A program made the position numbers and the translations under genes. Below the pieces are notes generated by a model that did not search any database, was not told where the DNA came from, and saw only the letters and a list, made by a program, of their open reading frames with translations. From Chloroflexota bacterium (GTDB taxonomy: Bacteria; Chloroflexota; Limnocylindria; Limnocylindrales; CSP1-4), in NCBI GenBank assembly GCA_021786265.1, contig JAJYNP010000103.1, positions 1-64,000 on the forward strand: a stretch of DNA of 64,000 bases. The letters are read 5' to 3'. Position 1 is the stretch's first letter, and the number at the start of each line of letters is the position of its first letter. Below are positions 52,386 through 60,810 of this stretch, piece by piece.

Positions 52386-53095
52386 ATGTCCGCCCCGCTC
52401 GCACCGCTGACCAACCCCCCTCGCCGCGCAGCCCGATCGCACTCCAAGCGGTCGGGATCACCAAGGTCTATGGCCAGACGGTGGCGCTCTGGCGGGCCGA
52501 TCTTGCCGCCCGGTCCGGAGAGCTGATCGCACTCCATGGGCCCAACGCGTCGGGCAAGAGCACGTTCCTGCGCATCGTCGCCGGGCTAAGCGCGCCGAGC
52601 GCCGGGCAGGTCATGTGGACCAGAGCTGCCGGCGCACCTGCCCCTCGGATCGCTTATGTCGGCCACGCCGGTCACCTCTACGCGGCGCTCAGCCCGCTCG
52701 AGAACGTCGCCCTCACCGCCCGCCTGGCTCGGCGACCGCTGAGCGATGGGTTGGAGCTCCTCGCGCGCCTGGGCGTCGCTGAGGTTTCGGCCACGCCCTG
52801 CGGCGAGCTCTCCGCGGGCGCCCAGCGCCGCGTGGCGCTCGCGCGCGCCCTCGTCGCCGATCCCGACGTGGTCCTCTGCGACGAGCCCTTCGCCTCGCTC
52901 GACGTGGCGGCCGCCGAGGCGACCGCCACGGTGCTCACCGAGCTGCGGCAGAGCGGCCGGCTCGTCCTCTACGCCAGCCACGATGAGGCCCGGACGCGGC
53001 GGCTGGCCACTCGGTATGTCCAGCTCGCCGGAGGTCGGGTCGTCTCCGATCGGCTGCTCGAGCCCGCCGATGCCGCGACGGTGGCCGGCGCATGA
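52386..53095 (+). CDS. ccmA: Heme ABC exporter ATPase CcmA (frameshift near the start)
   Basis: ABC ATPase with Walker A HGPNASGKST, signature ELSAGAQRR, Walker B VVLCDEPFASLD and His switch LYASHDEA. The domain frame has no usable start upstream. ATG 52386 (encoding SAPLAPLTNP) connects to it only if one C is added to the C-run at 52415-52420, giving SPRSPIALQAVGITKVYG. So the start given assumes a one-base error or mutation in a homopolymer. First gene of the ccm operon; overlaps ccmB by 4 nt. Confidence 0.85.
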
Positions 53096-53769
53096 ACGTC
53101 CTCGGCGATGCGCTCGCCCTGGCCCTCGCCGGACTGCGCATCGAGCTGCGTACGCGCGCGGCGCTGGCTGCTGCGGCCACGCTCGGAGGCGCCGCGCTCT
53201 TCCTGATGGCTCTGGCTATCGGTCCGGACCCGGCACGCCTGGCGGCGTTGGGGCCGAGTGTCGTCTGGGTGGCGCTCGCCTTCGCGGCGATCGCGATCAG
53301 CGACCGGCTCGACAGCGTCGATCGAGTCGACGACGCGTTCGCCGGGCTCTGGCTCGCGGCGCAGGATCGGCGGGCGCTGTACGTGGGCAAGCTCCTGGCG
53401 CTCGGCACGGTGCTCGTGGGCATCGAAGGCGTGCTGTGGACGCTCGCGGTCGTGCTCTTCGAGGTGCCGCTTGGGCCGGCGCTCGCGGCACTCGTGCCCC
53501 TCGCCCTGGCGGTGGCGCTCGCGGTCGCGGCCGTGTGTGTGCTGGCTCAGGCCCTCGTCGGCACGACGACCCACCGCGCGCTCCTGCTGCCCGTGGTCGT
53601 CTTGCCGCTCCTCCTGCCGACCCTGCTCACCGCGAGCGGCGCGGCGGGCGCGGTGCTCGCCGGAAGCTCGACCGACGCGCTGGCCCCGCTCGGGCTGCTC
53701 GCGATCCAGGCCGCGCTCTACCTCGGACTGGGGCTCCTCGTCTACGAAGCAGCGGCGGCGCCCGAATGA
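53092..53769 (+). CDS. ccmB: Heme exporter permease CcmB
   Basis: 225 aa from ATG 53092. Six TM helices of CcmB type (LAALGPSVVWVALAFAAIAI; ALLLPVVVLPLLLPTLLTAS) with the conserved start-of-helix pattern LRIELRTRAALAAAATLG. Partner of CcmA in the release of heme-loaded CcmE. ATGA overlaps on both sides. Confidence 0.9.
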   Translation: MNVLGDALALALAGLRIELRTRAALAAAATLGGAALFLMALAIGPDPARLAALGPSVVWVALAFAAIAISDRLDSVDRVDDAFAGLWLAAQDRRALYVGKLLALGTVLVGIEGVLWTLAVVLFEVPLGPALAALVPLALAVALAVAAVCVLAQALVGTTTHRALLLPVVVLPLLLPTLLTASGAAGAVLAGSSTDALAPLGLLAIQAALYLGLGLLVYEAAAAPE

Positions 53770-54455
53770 GCCGGGCACGTCGGCTCCTCACGCTGCGCCC
53801 GCCGGCCTGGTTCGCCTGGGGCGCGGTCGCGGTCACGCTCGCGATCGGGCTCTTCGGCGCGCCGCCCGACCGCACGATGGGCGATGTCTTTCGCATCATC
53901 TACATCCACGTCCCGATCATCTGGCTCGGCTTTCTCGCCTTCTTCGTGACCATGGTGGCGAGCGCGCTCTATCTCCGGCGTGCCGACCTTCGCTTCGACC
54001 GGGTCGCGGCGGCGAGCGCCGAGATCGGCCTGCTCTTCACGGGCCTCACGATCGTCACCGGCTCGATCTGGGGCAAGGCGACCTGGGGCGTCTGGTGGAC
54101 GTTCGACCCGCGCCTGACGACGACCGCGATCCTCTTCGTGATCTACCTCGGCTACGTGCTCCTGCGCGCGTCGCTCGTCGAGCGCGTGCGCCGGGCGCGA
54201 ATCAGCGCCGTCCTCGGCATCGTCGGCTTCGCGGACGTCCCGATCGTCCACTTTTCGGTGCTCTGGTGGAGCGGCCTGCATCAGGCGCCGAGCGTGCTCC
54301 GTCCGGGCGACCCGACGATCGATGACCGGTTCCTCTGGGTGCTCATCGCCAACGTGCTCGCGTTCACCCTCCTCTACGTCTGGCTGCTCCATCGGCGGGT
54401 CGCCCTCGAGGCGACGCGCGATGCGGCGGAGCGACTCCTCGAGGGCGTGGCGTGA
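53766..54455 (+). CDS. ccmC: Heme-handling protein CcmC
   Basis: 229 aa from ATG 53766. Contains the tryptophan-rich WWD-type motif [19 protein letters not shown], flanking His in [16 protein letters not shown] and [16 protein letters not shown], and six TM helices. CcmC presents heme to CcmE. Confidence 0.93.
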   Translation: MSRARRLLTLRPPAWFAWGAVAVTLAIGLFGAPPDRTMGDVFRIIYIHVPIIWLGFLAFFVTMVASALYLRRADLRFDRVAAASAEIGLLFTGLTIVTGSIWGKATWGVWWTFDPRLTTTAILFVIYLGYVLLRASLVERVRRARISAVLGIVGFADVPIVHFSVLWWSGLHQAPSVLRPGDPTIDDRFLWVLIANVLAFTLLYVWLLHRRVALEATRDAAERLLEGVA

Positions 54456-54658
54456 CGGACGTCGCCTTCATCGCCGCCGCCTACGGCGCGGGCGCACTCG
54501 GGCTCGTCGGCTACGCGGTCAGCCTGCTTCGGCGGGAGCGGAGCGCGCGCACCCGCCAGGCCGCGCTCGAGCGGGCGCGCGCCCGCGTCGCAGGGCCGAT
54601 TGGCCCGGGCGACGCCCGCCTCCCCGAGGATGGCCGGCTCGCCGCGCCCGAGCGATGA
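54452..54658 (+). CDS. ccmD: CcmD-like small membrane protein
   Basis: 68 aa from GTG 54452. One TM (VAFIAAAYGAGALGLVGYAV) followed by a basic stretch (RRERSARTRQAALERARARV), the usual CcmD layout, between ccmC and ccmE with 4-nt overlaps. Stabilises the CcmC-CcmE complex in characterised systems. Confidence 0.8.
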   Translation: MTDVAFIAAAYGAGALGLVGYAVSLLRRERSARTRQAALERARARVAGPIGPGDARLPEDGRLAAPER

Positions 54659-55104
54659 TCCGCCGTCGCCCGCGTCCGATCACGCTCATCGGCCTCGCCC
54701 TCGTCACGGCGGCCCTGGCGGCCCTGGTCGCGATCGCGCTCACGAGCGCCATCGAGTACGACGTGACCCCGACCCAGCTCGCCGCCCACCGGCGCGACGG
54801 GACCGTCCGCCTCGCCGGGATCGTCGTGCCGAAGTCCGAGCGCTGGGACGCCGCGACCAAGACGCTGTCGTTCGCCCTCACCGACGGAACGACGACGGTC
54901 GCGGTGAGCTCGACCAGCCTGCCCACGGACCTCTTCCGTGACGGGGTGGCCGTGGTCGTGGCGGGACACGCCGGCGGTCCGGGGCGGTTCATCGCGACCG
55001 AGGTGCTCGTCAAGCACTCGTCGGTTTACGCGCCCCTCGCTCCCGGCCAGACGATCCCGCCGGGGGTCGTCGAGCAGCTCCAGGCGGGCGGAGGCAGTCC
55101 GTGA
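54655..55104 (+). CDS. ccmE: Heme chaperone CcmE
   Basis: 149 aa from ATG 54655. TM anchor (ITLIGLALVTAALAALVAIA), OB-fold with VRLAGIVVPKSERWDA and VVVAGHAGGPGRFIATEVLV, and heme ligand region VLVKHSSVYAP with the HxxxY pattern of classical CcmE. Carries heme to CcmF. Confidence 0.92.
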   Translation: MIRRRPRPITLIGLALVTAALAALVAIALTSAIEYDVTPTQLAAHRRDGTVRLAGIVVPKSERWDAATKTLSFALTDGTTTVAVSSTSLPTDLFRDGVAVVVAGHAGGPGRFIATEVLVKHSSVYAPLAPGQTIPPGVVEQLQAGGGSP

Positions 55105-57068
55105 TGGGGCTCGCAGGCCTGACCGCGAGCGTGATCGGTCTCGGCGCGGCGCTCCTCGGGTGTGCCTACGCGATCCGGGCCGCCCGGGGCGGCCCGCTCG
55201 CGCCGGCGGTGACGATGGTCCGGGTCGCCTTCGGGGCCCTGCTCGTCGCGGGGCTCGTCATGGAGGCGGCGCTCGTGAGCCACGACTTCAGCGTGGCCTA
55301 CGTGGCCGAGGTCGGGAGCCGCGAGACGCCGCTGCTTTACACGGTCGCGTCGCTCTGGGGGGCCCTCGCTGGCTCCATCCTCTTCTGGGCCATCCTGCTC
55401 GCCGGCGTGACCGCGCTCCTCACCTGGCGCACGTCGGAGGCGGACCGCTCCTTGCTTCCGGTGAGCCTCGCCGTGCTCGCGGGGCTGCTCAGCTTCTTCG
55501 CCTTCATCGTGGCCTGGCCCGGCAGCCCCTGGGGCCAGATCGATCCGGTACCCGCCGACGGCCCCGGGCCGAACCCGCTGCTCCAGAACCACCCGCTCGT
55601 GGCTGCGCACCCGCCGCTGCTTTACCTGGGCTTCGTGGGCCTCGCGGTGCCCTTCGCCCTCACGGTCGCGGCGCTCTGGCAGGGTCGGCTCGACGGGGCC
55701 TGGTTGCGGGCCGCCCGGCGCTGGACGCTGGGGCCCTGGATCGCGCTCTCGCTCGCGCTCATCGCTGGGGCCTGGTGGTCGTACGCGGTGCTCGGCTGGG
55801 GCGGCTACTGGGGCTGGGATCCGGTCGAGAACGTGGCGCTCCTGCCGTGGCTCACGGCGACCGCGTTCCTCCACTCGGCGATGATCCAGGAGCGCCGCGG
55901 CCTGCTCGCGGGCTGGAACGTCGTGCTCGTCGTCGCGTCGTTCGCCCTCACCCTGCTGGCCACGCTCGTCACCCGCAGCGGCATCCTCACGTCGGTCCAC
56001 GCCTTCACCGAGTCGGCCATCGGCCCGCTCTTCCTGGCCTTGCTCGCGATCGTGCTGATGGGCTCGATCGCGCTCGTCGTGCTGCGCGTCCCGGCGGGCG
56101 AGCCGACCGATCGTCTCGGCGCGCGCTCGGCGGCGTTCCTCCTGAACAACCTGCTGTTCGTCGCGGTCGCCGGGAGCGTGCTGCTGGGCACGCTGTTCCC
56201 GCTGTTGGCCGAAGCGGTGGGCGCAGGCCAGCTCAGCGTCGGGGCGCCGTACTTCGAGCGGGTCGTGGGCCCCCTCGCGCTTGCCCTGATCGTGCTCGCG
56301 GGCATCGGGCCGACGCTGCCCTGGGGTCGCTGGGATGCGAGGGCCCGGCGCCGGCTGCTGCCCGGAGCCGGTGCGGCCGCGCTCGCAGGGGTCGCGCTCC
56401 TGGTGCTCGGCGGACCGCCCGAGGCGATCGCGGGTGTGGCGGCGGGGAGCTTCGCGCTCGTCGAGACCGGATGGTCGATCGCGCGGCGGGCGAGGGGCCT
56501 GCGCGCGACGAGCGTTGCCGGAGGGCTGCCCGCCCGCCTGGGGGCCCGGCGCCGCGCATTGGGTGGGCTCGTCGTCCATGCCGGGGTCGCCCTGATCGCT
56601 CTCGCCATCGTGGCCGCCGGGGTGGGCCGGCGCGAGGTGACCGTCACCCTGCGTCCCGGTGCTTCGGCGATATTGGGCTCCTATGCGATCACGTACCTCG
56701 GGAGCGATCAGGAGACCGCCGCGGGACGGACGCGCATCGTCGCGAAGGCCCGCGCCGCTGGGCCTGGCGGTCCGGCCGCGCTGGCACCGAGCCTCAACCT
56801 CTTCCCCACCGCGAGCGAAGCCATCCCGAGCCCGGCCGTCGATAGCAGCCTGACGGGCGACCTCTACGTCACCCTCGCGAACCTCGACCCGGCCACGGAC
56901 GCGGCGACGTTCCAACTGAGCCTCCATCCCTTCATCGGCTGGCTGTGGGCTGGCGGCGGGGTGGTGGCGATCGGCGGACTGCTGGCCTTCTGGCCCGAAC
57001 GGCGCCGGCAGGCCGGCGCGGCCAGCGCCGGCCACCCGGTGGCTCGTCCGGCCCTCGCCGATGACTGA
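55101..57068 (+). CDS. ccmF: Cytochrome c heme lyase subunit CcmF
   Basis: 655 aa. WWD domain GGYWGWDPVENVALLPWL, conserved VGSRETPLLYTVASLWGALA, HPPLLYLGFVGLAVPF and VTRSGILTSVHAF, with about 14 TM helices and a C-terminal periplasmic region. Ligates heme to apocytochromes with CcmH. Full length for the family. Overlaps ccmG by 8 nt. Confidence 0.95.
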   Translation: MMGLAGLTASVIGLGAALLGCAYAIRAARGGPLAPAVTMVRVAFGALLVAGLVMEAALVSHDFSVAYVAEVGSRETPLLYTVASLWGALAGSILFWAILLAGVTALLTWRTSEADRSLLPVSLAVLAGLLSFFAFIVAWPGSPWGQIDPVPADGPGPNPLLQNHPLVAAHPPLLYLGFVGLAVPFALTVAALWQGRLDGAWLRAARRWTLGPWIALSLALIAGAWWSYAVLGWGGYWGWDPVENVALLPWLTATAFLHSAMIQERRGLLAGWNVVLVVASFALTLLATLVTRSGILTSVHAFTESAIGPLFLALLAIVLMGSIALVVLRVPAGEPTDRLGARSAAFLLNNLLFVAVAGSVLLGTLFPLLAEAVGAGQLSVGAPYFERVVGPLALALIVLAGIGPTLPWGRWDARARRRLLPGAGAAALAGVALLVLGGPPEAIAGVAAGSFALVETGWSIARRARGLRATSVAGGLPARLGARRRALGGLVVHAGVALIALAIVAAGVGRREVTVTLRPGASAILGSYAITYLGSDQETAAGRTRIVAKARAAGPGGPAALAPSLNLFPTASEAIPSPAVDSSLTGDLYVTLANLDPATDAATFQLSLHPFIGWLWAGGGVVAIGGLLAFWPERRRQAGAASAGHPVARPALADD

Positions 57069-57618
57069 GCCCGGCAACGCCCGGCCGCGTCTGGGGCGGC
57101 GCCGTGCGTTCCTGCTCATTGCGCTCGTCGGCGGCGCGACGGTGCTGCTCGGCACACTCGCGGTCGGGTTCACCCGTGATCCGGGCATCGTCGCCTCGCC
57201 GCTCGTGGGCAAGCCCGCGCCGTCGTTCTCGCTCGCCACCCTCGACGGCGGTCACGTCTCGCTGGCCGAGCTCCGCGGCCGCCCGGTCCTCCTCAACTTC
57301 TGGGCGTCGTGGTGCGTGCCCTGCCGCGACGAGGCGCCGCTGCTGCAAGCGGCGTCGGTCGACTACGCAGGGCGTGGACTCGTCGTGCTCGGCGTCATCT
57401 ACGAGGACAGTGCCGAGAACGCCCGCGCCTTCATGCGCCAGTACGGGCAGACCTACGCCGGCCTCCTCGATCCTGACGGGCGCACGGCACTCGACTACGG
57501 CGTCTTCGGCATCCCGGAGACCTACTTCATCGACCGCGCGGGGCGGATCGCGTCGAAGCAGACCGGCCAGCTCGACCCTTCGAGCCTGACCCGCCAGATC
57601 GAGGCGATCGCGCCGTGA
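57061..57618 (+). CDS. ccmG: Thiol-disulfide oxidoreductase CcmG/DsbE
   Basis: 185 aa. Signal anchor (AFLLIALVGGATVLLGTLAV), Trx fold with LLNFWASWCVPCRDEAPLLQ (active site CVPC) and YGVFGIPETYFIDRAGRI containing cis-Pro. Reduces apocytochrome thiols. Overlaps ccmH by 4 nt. Confidence 0.94.
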   Translation: MTEPGNARPRLGRRRAFLLIALVGGATVLLGTLAVGFTRDPGIVASPLVGKPAPSFSLATLDGGHVSLAELRGRPVLLNFWASWCVPCRDEAPLLQAASVDYAGRGLVVLGVIYEDSAENARAFMRQYGQTYAGLLDPDGRTALDYGVFGIPETYFIDRAGRIASKQTGQLDPSSLTRQIEAIAP

Positions 57619-58691
57619 CCGCGCGTCCCCTGGAGCGCCGCACTGCGCGTCGGGTCCACGCCGCCCGCTCCGATGCCCTCCTCGCGGGGTTGCTGGCGCT
57701 CGTTGTCGGAGCCGCTCTCGCGGCCGCGCTCGGGCCCCACGCGACGAGCCTCGACGCCCGGGCCGCGCACCTCGAAGCGGAGTTGCGCTGTCCGGTCTGC
57801 CAGGGCGTGTCGATCGCCGACTCTCCCGCGCAGATGGCCCAAGAGATGCGGGCGCTGGTGCGCGACCAGCTCGCGGCCGGGGCCAGCGACGACGAGGTTT
57901 TGTCGTTCTTCGTGGCCCGCTACGGACGCTGGATCCTGCTCACACCCTCGCCGAGCGGTTTCGAGCTCGGGCTCTGGCTGGCGCCCGGCGCCATCGTGGT
58001 GGCGGGCGCCCTGTGCCTCGTGCTGCTGCGTCGCCAGGCGGCGATCGCCCCTGACGGTGCCGCCGGGAGGCGGGTCGCCACCAGGGGTGTCGCCGTGAGC
58101 AGCCCGATCCGCGCTGCCCCCGCATGGCTCCGCCTGGGTGTGGCCGCGCTGCTCGTGGCCGCGGTCGCCGCACCGCTCGCGCTTGCTGTGGGGCCCCGGC
58201 TGCCCGGCCAGCAGATCACCGGCCAGCCGGCCGGCCCTCAGCCGGCTCTCTCGATCGCGGACCTCGAGGCCGCCGTGCGTGCCCGGCCCTCGGACGTGTC
58301 GACGCTCGCCGCGCTGGGCGACGCGTACCTGGGTGCGGGTCGCACGAGCGATGCGATCGGCGCCTTCGAGCGGGCCCTCAAGGTCGACCCGCAGAACGTG
58401 CCCTCGCTCCTTGGGCTTGGCACCATCCTCCTGGAGGCCGACCGTCCGTCCGCGGCGGGCCCGCTCTTCGACCGCGTGCTCGCGCTCGCACCCGATCAGC
58501 CCGACGCGCTCATCTTCCGCGCGCTCGCCCGAGTCGAGTCCGACGGTGAGCTGACGCCTGCTGCCCGGGCCGATCTGGAGCGCTTCCTTGCCGTGGCCCC
58601 AGGCGATCCCCGCCGGACCATGGCCGAGCAGCTCCTGGCAGGACCGAGCGCGAACCCGACCACGAGCCCGAGCGCGAGTCCGAGTCCGTGA
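57615..58691 (+). CDS. ccmH: CcmH-CcmI fusion (cytochrome c maturation)
   Basis: 358 aa from GTG 57615. CcmH domain with LEAELRCPVCQGVSIADSPA (CPVCQ) and FFVARYGRWILLTPS, TM (LGLWLAPGAIVVAGALCLVL), a second TM, then TPR repeats (VSTLAALGDAYLGAGRTSDA; PQNVPSLLGLGTILLEADRP) like CcmI/NrfG. Holds apocytochrome for heme ligation. C-terminus Ser/Pro/Thr-rich. Overlaps ccdA by 4 nt. Confidence 0.92.
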   Translation: MTARPLERRTARRVHAARSDALLAGLLALVVGAALAAALGPHATSLDARAAHLEAELRCPVCQGVSIADSPAQMAQEMRALVRDQLAAGASDDEVLSFFVARYGRWILLTPSPSGFELGLWLAPGAIVVAGALCLVLLRRQAAIAPDGAAGRRVATRGVAVSSPIRAAPAWLRLGVAALLVAAVAAPLALAVGPRLPGQQITGQPAGPQPALSIADLEAAVRARPSDVSTLAALGDAYLGAGRTSDAIGAFERALKVDPQNVPSLLGLGTILLEADRPSAAGPLFDRVLALAPDQPDALIFRALARVESDGELTPAARADLERFLAVAPGDPRRTMAEQLLAGPSANPTTSPSASPSP

Positions 58692-59362
58692 CCCTCGGCG
58701 TGGCCTTCATCGCGGGCCTGATCTCCTGTATCTCGCCCTGTGTCCTGCCGGTTCTTCCGGTCTTCACGGGCTATGTCGCGGGCGGCGCGAGGGGATCCGC
58801 AGGCACGGCCGTGTTGGGCGGCTCCACCTGGCGCGCGGCCGGTTTCCTGGCCGGTTTCCTGGGCGTGTTCGTGCTGCTCTGGGTCTCGCTCGGTGTGGTC
58901 GGCTTCGCTCTTTTCCAGACCGTCCCCGCCCTGCGCCAGGCCAGCGGCGCGCTCATCGTGGCTATGGGCCTGCTCACGATGAGCGGCCGTCATCCGCTCG
59001 CGCGTCTCGGCGGGATGGCCCCGTGGCTCGGCGGTGGCGGCCCGGTGCTGCTGGGGGCCGGGGTCGCCGTCGGGTGGACGCCGTGCATCGGGCCGACACT
59101 TGGGGCGATCCTGACGCTCGCGGCGGCGGCGCCCACGGTGGGCGTCGGGTCACTGCTGCTGGTCGCGTACGCGCTCGGGCTCGGCGTGCCGTTCGTGGCG
59201 CTCGCGCTCGGCTTTCGTCGATTCCGTCGGCTTTCGAGCTGGCTCGGTGCGCACGCCCGGGGCGTCGAGATCGTCACCGGGGCCTGGATTGTCGTCGTCG
59301 GGGTGCTCGTCTACAGCGGCACGTTCGCGCGGCTGGCGGGCCTCTTCCGCTGGGGCTACTGA
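58688..59362 (+). CDS. ccdA: CcdA-type cytochrome c biogenesis thiol transporter
   Basis: 224 aa from GTG 58688. DsbD-beta family with ISCISPCVLPVLPVFTGY in TM1 and GVAVGWTPCIGPTLGAILTL in TM4, the two active Cys contexts of CcdA, six TM helices. Feeds electrons to CcmG. Last gene of the ccmABCDEFGH-ccdA operon. Confidence 0.94.
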   Translation: MTLGVAFIAGLISCISPCVLPVLPVFTGYVAGGARGSAGTAVLGGSTWRAAGFLAGFLGVFVLLWVSLGVVGFALFQTVPALRQASGALIVAMGLLTMSGRHPLARLGGMAPWLGGGGPVLLGAGVAVGWTPCIGPTLGAILTLAAAAPTVGVGSLLLVAYALGLGVPFVALALGFRRFRRLSSWLGAHARGVEIVTGAWIVVVGVLVYSGTFARLAGLFRWGY

Positions 59363-59403
59363 TCTCCACGACGCTCGTCGCGCCATTGGGCGGGGTGGGC
59401 CAT

Positions 59404-59423
59404 ACTACGACAGCCAATGTAGT
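59404..59423. promoter_or_regulatory. Operator-like inverted repeat before the TlpA-type gene
   Basis: ACTACGACAGCCAATGTAGT: ACTAC and GTAGT arms around 10 nt, 12 nt before the ATG at 59436. 16 of 20 positions match the operator at 52211-52230, and both precede cytochrome c/thiol-redox genes. Probably bound by a shared repressor. Confidence 0.62.
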
Positions 59424-59435
59424 TGTCGGGTGGCG

Positions 59436-60161
59436 ATGAGCGACGCGCATCCAAGCACACCGGAAACCGCATCTGTACCTCGTCACCAGGTCCCGCGCAT
59501 CGGGCCGTTCACGATCCGCCAGCTCGGGTTGCTCAACGCGGGCCTTGTCGCGGTGGCGGTCCTCGGGCTGCTCGCCCTGCGCCCGCTCGCGCCGCCGGCC
59601 GGCGAGCCGATCTACACCCTGAAGAACGGCGCGGACCTGCTGCGGATCGCCGCGCAGGGCCAGGGGCCGGCGGTTGGAGCGGAGGCACCCGAGCTGACGC
59701 CGGCGAACACCGCGCCGCTGCGCGACCTCGCCGGAGGGCCGGTCACCCTCGCGGCGCTCCGGGGCCGGCCCGTCTGGATCGTCTACTGGACCACCTGGTG
59801 CCCGGCCTGCCAGCGCGAGGCGCCAGCCATCGAGGCGACCTGGAAGGCGCGGCAGGCCGAGGGCCTGGTCATCATCGCGATCGATCTGCAGGAGCCGGCC
59901 TCCGTGGTAGCGGCCTACGCGAGGAAGCATGGCCTCACCTACCCGATCGTACTGGACCCGGATGGGGTGACGGTTTCGACCTATGGCGTCTTCGGCCTGC
60001 CGACCCACTACTTCATCGACCGGGCTGGCGTGATCGTCGATCGCAGCTTCGGGGAGCTCGATCGCGCGCAGATGGAGCAACGGGTCGCGACGATCCTCGG
60101 CCGGGTGGGCGGCGGGGCGCCGCGGGGGCAGACGCCGCAGGCGCCCGACGATGGCTGGTAG
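59436..60161 (+). CDS. TlpA/ResA-like thiol-disulfide oxidoreductase
   Basis: 241 aa from ATG 59436. TM anchor (LGLLNAGLVAVAVLGLLALR), Trx domain with WIVYWTTWCPACQREAPAIE (CPAC) and YGVFGLPTHYFIDRAGVIVD. Paralogous to CcmG, with an extra N-terminal segment. Starts right behind the operator at 59404-59423, so it is regulated separately from ccm. Confidence 0.92.
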   Translation: MSDAHPSTPETASVPRHQVPRIGPFTIRQLGLLNAGLVAVAVLGLLALRPLAPPAGEPIYTLKNGADLLRIAAQGQGPAVGAEAPELTPANTAPLRDLAGGPVTLAALRGRPVWIVYWTTWCPACQREAPAIEATWKARQAEGLVIIAIDLQEPASVVAAYARKHGLTYPIVLDPDGVTVSTYGVFGLPTHYFIDRAGVIVDRSFGELDRAQMEQRVATILGRVGGGAPRGQTPQAPDDGW

Positions 60162-60190
60162 AAGAATCGGGCCCACCGAAAACACAAGAT

Positions 60191-60207
60191 GCGGGAGGTG
60201 CTCCCGC
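60191..60207. other. Short GC hairpin upstream of the small membrane protein gene
   Basis: GCGGGAG and CTCCCGC form a 7-bp stem with a 3-nt loop, between the TlpA-like stop and the next RBS (AAAGGAGGG). No T-tract follows, so it is at most a weak terminator or stabilising hairpin. Confidence 0.4.
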
Positions 60208-60231
60208 GCGCAGCCAAAGGAGGGTCTTACC

Positions 60232-60393
60232 ATGGACGCCCCGGCCACCTACTTCAGCTGGACTTTCATCCTCATCTCGATCCCGAACCTGCTGATGATC
60301 GTCGGGATGGTCGTCCTCTTCGCGGCCGCGCTCCTCGCGCCGTTCCCACACGGCGACGATGGTGAGGGTGAGCGGGATCAGCCCGATGGATGA
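60232..60393 (+). CDS. Small single-TM membrane protein, cytochrome b associated
   Basis: 53 aa from ATG 60232 with AAAGGAGGG upstream. One TM (TFILISIPNLLMIVGMVVLF) and a charged C-terminus. Small proteins of this shape precede cytochrome b genes in Chloroflexota-like genomes; here the following cytochrome b-like gene is cut short. Confidence 0.68.
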   Translation: MDAPATYFSWTFILISIPNLLMIVGMVVLFAAALLAPFPHGDDGEGERDQPDG

Positions 60394-60520
60394 ACCCGAA
60401 CCCGAGCCGCCGTCGGAGCTGACCAACTGGATGCTCGCGGCCCGGCGGGCCCTCGAGCGCCATCTGCGGATCGATCATCTCCTCCCCGAGCGGCAGCGCT
60501 ACTTCGTCGGCTCGTGGGTC
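60386..60520 (+). pseudogene. N-terminal fragment of a cytochrome b-like gene
   Basis: From ATG 60386 (overlapping the small membrane gene) the frame reads LTNWMLAARRALERHLRIDH then LLPERQRYFVGSWVNV, which resembles the start of bc-complex cytochrome b proteins up to the first TM, and then breaks off. The following sequence belongs to a glycosidase in another frame, so the rest of the cytochrome gene was lost at a recombination junction near 60.51-60.57 kb. Confidence 0.5.
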
Positions 60521-60810
60521 AACGTCGTCTCGTGTCGCTCTACCAGCCCGGCCCGGCTGGTCTGCGCGCGGCGATGGGGGGCGATCCGCGCTGGCGCGAG
60601 CATCCCGCCTTCTCCGAGCGCCTCCTCTTCTACGAATACTTCCACGACGAGACGGGAGCGGGCCTCGGCGCGTCCCACCAGACCGGCTGGACCGCGCTCA
60701 TCGCGAACCTCATCGACGAGCTGCATCGCCCGTCGCGAAGCCACTCGATCCCGCCCGTTGGCGAGACGCTCCCGGCAGGCATGGCATTCCACGGCGGGAT
60801 GCCGCAATGA
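60520..60810 (+). pseudogene. C-terminal fragment of an MGH1-like glucosidase
   Basis: The frame ending at 60810 contains GGDPRWREHPAFSERLLFYE then YFHDETGAGLGASHQTGWTA, the characteristic end of long (about 900 aa) MGH1-like glycoside hydrolases. Only the last 80-95 residues remain. Its stop overlaps the GH13 ATG, so the original operon was glucosidase-GH13. Confidence 0.72.
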
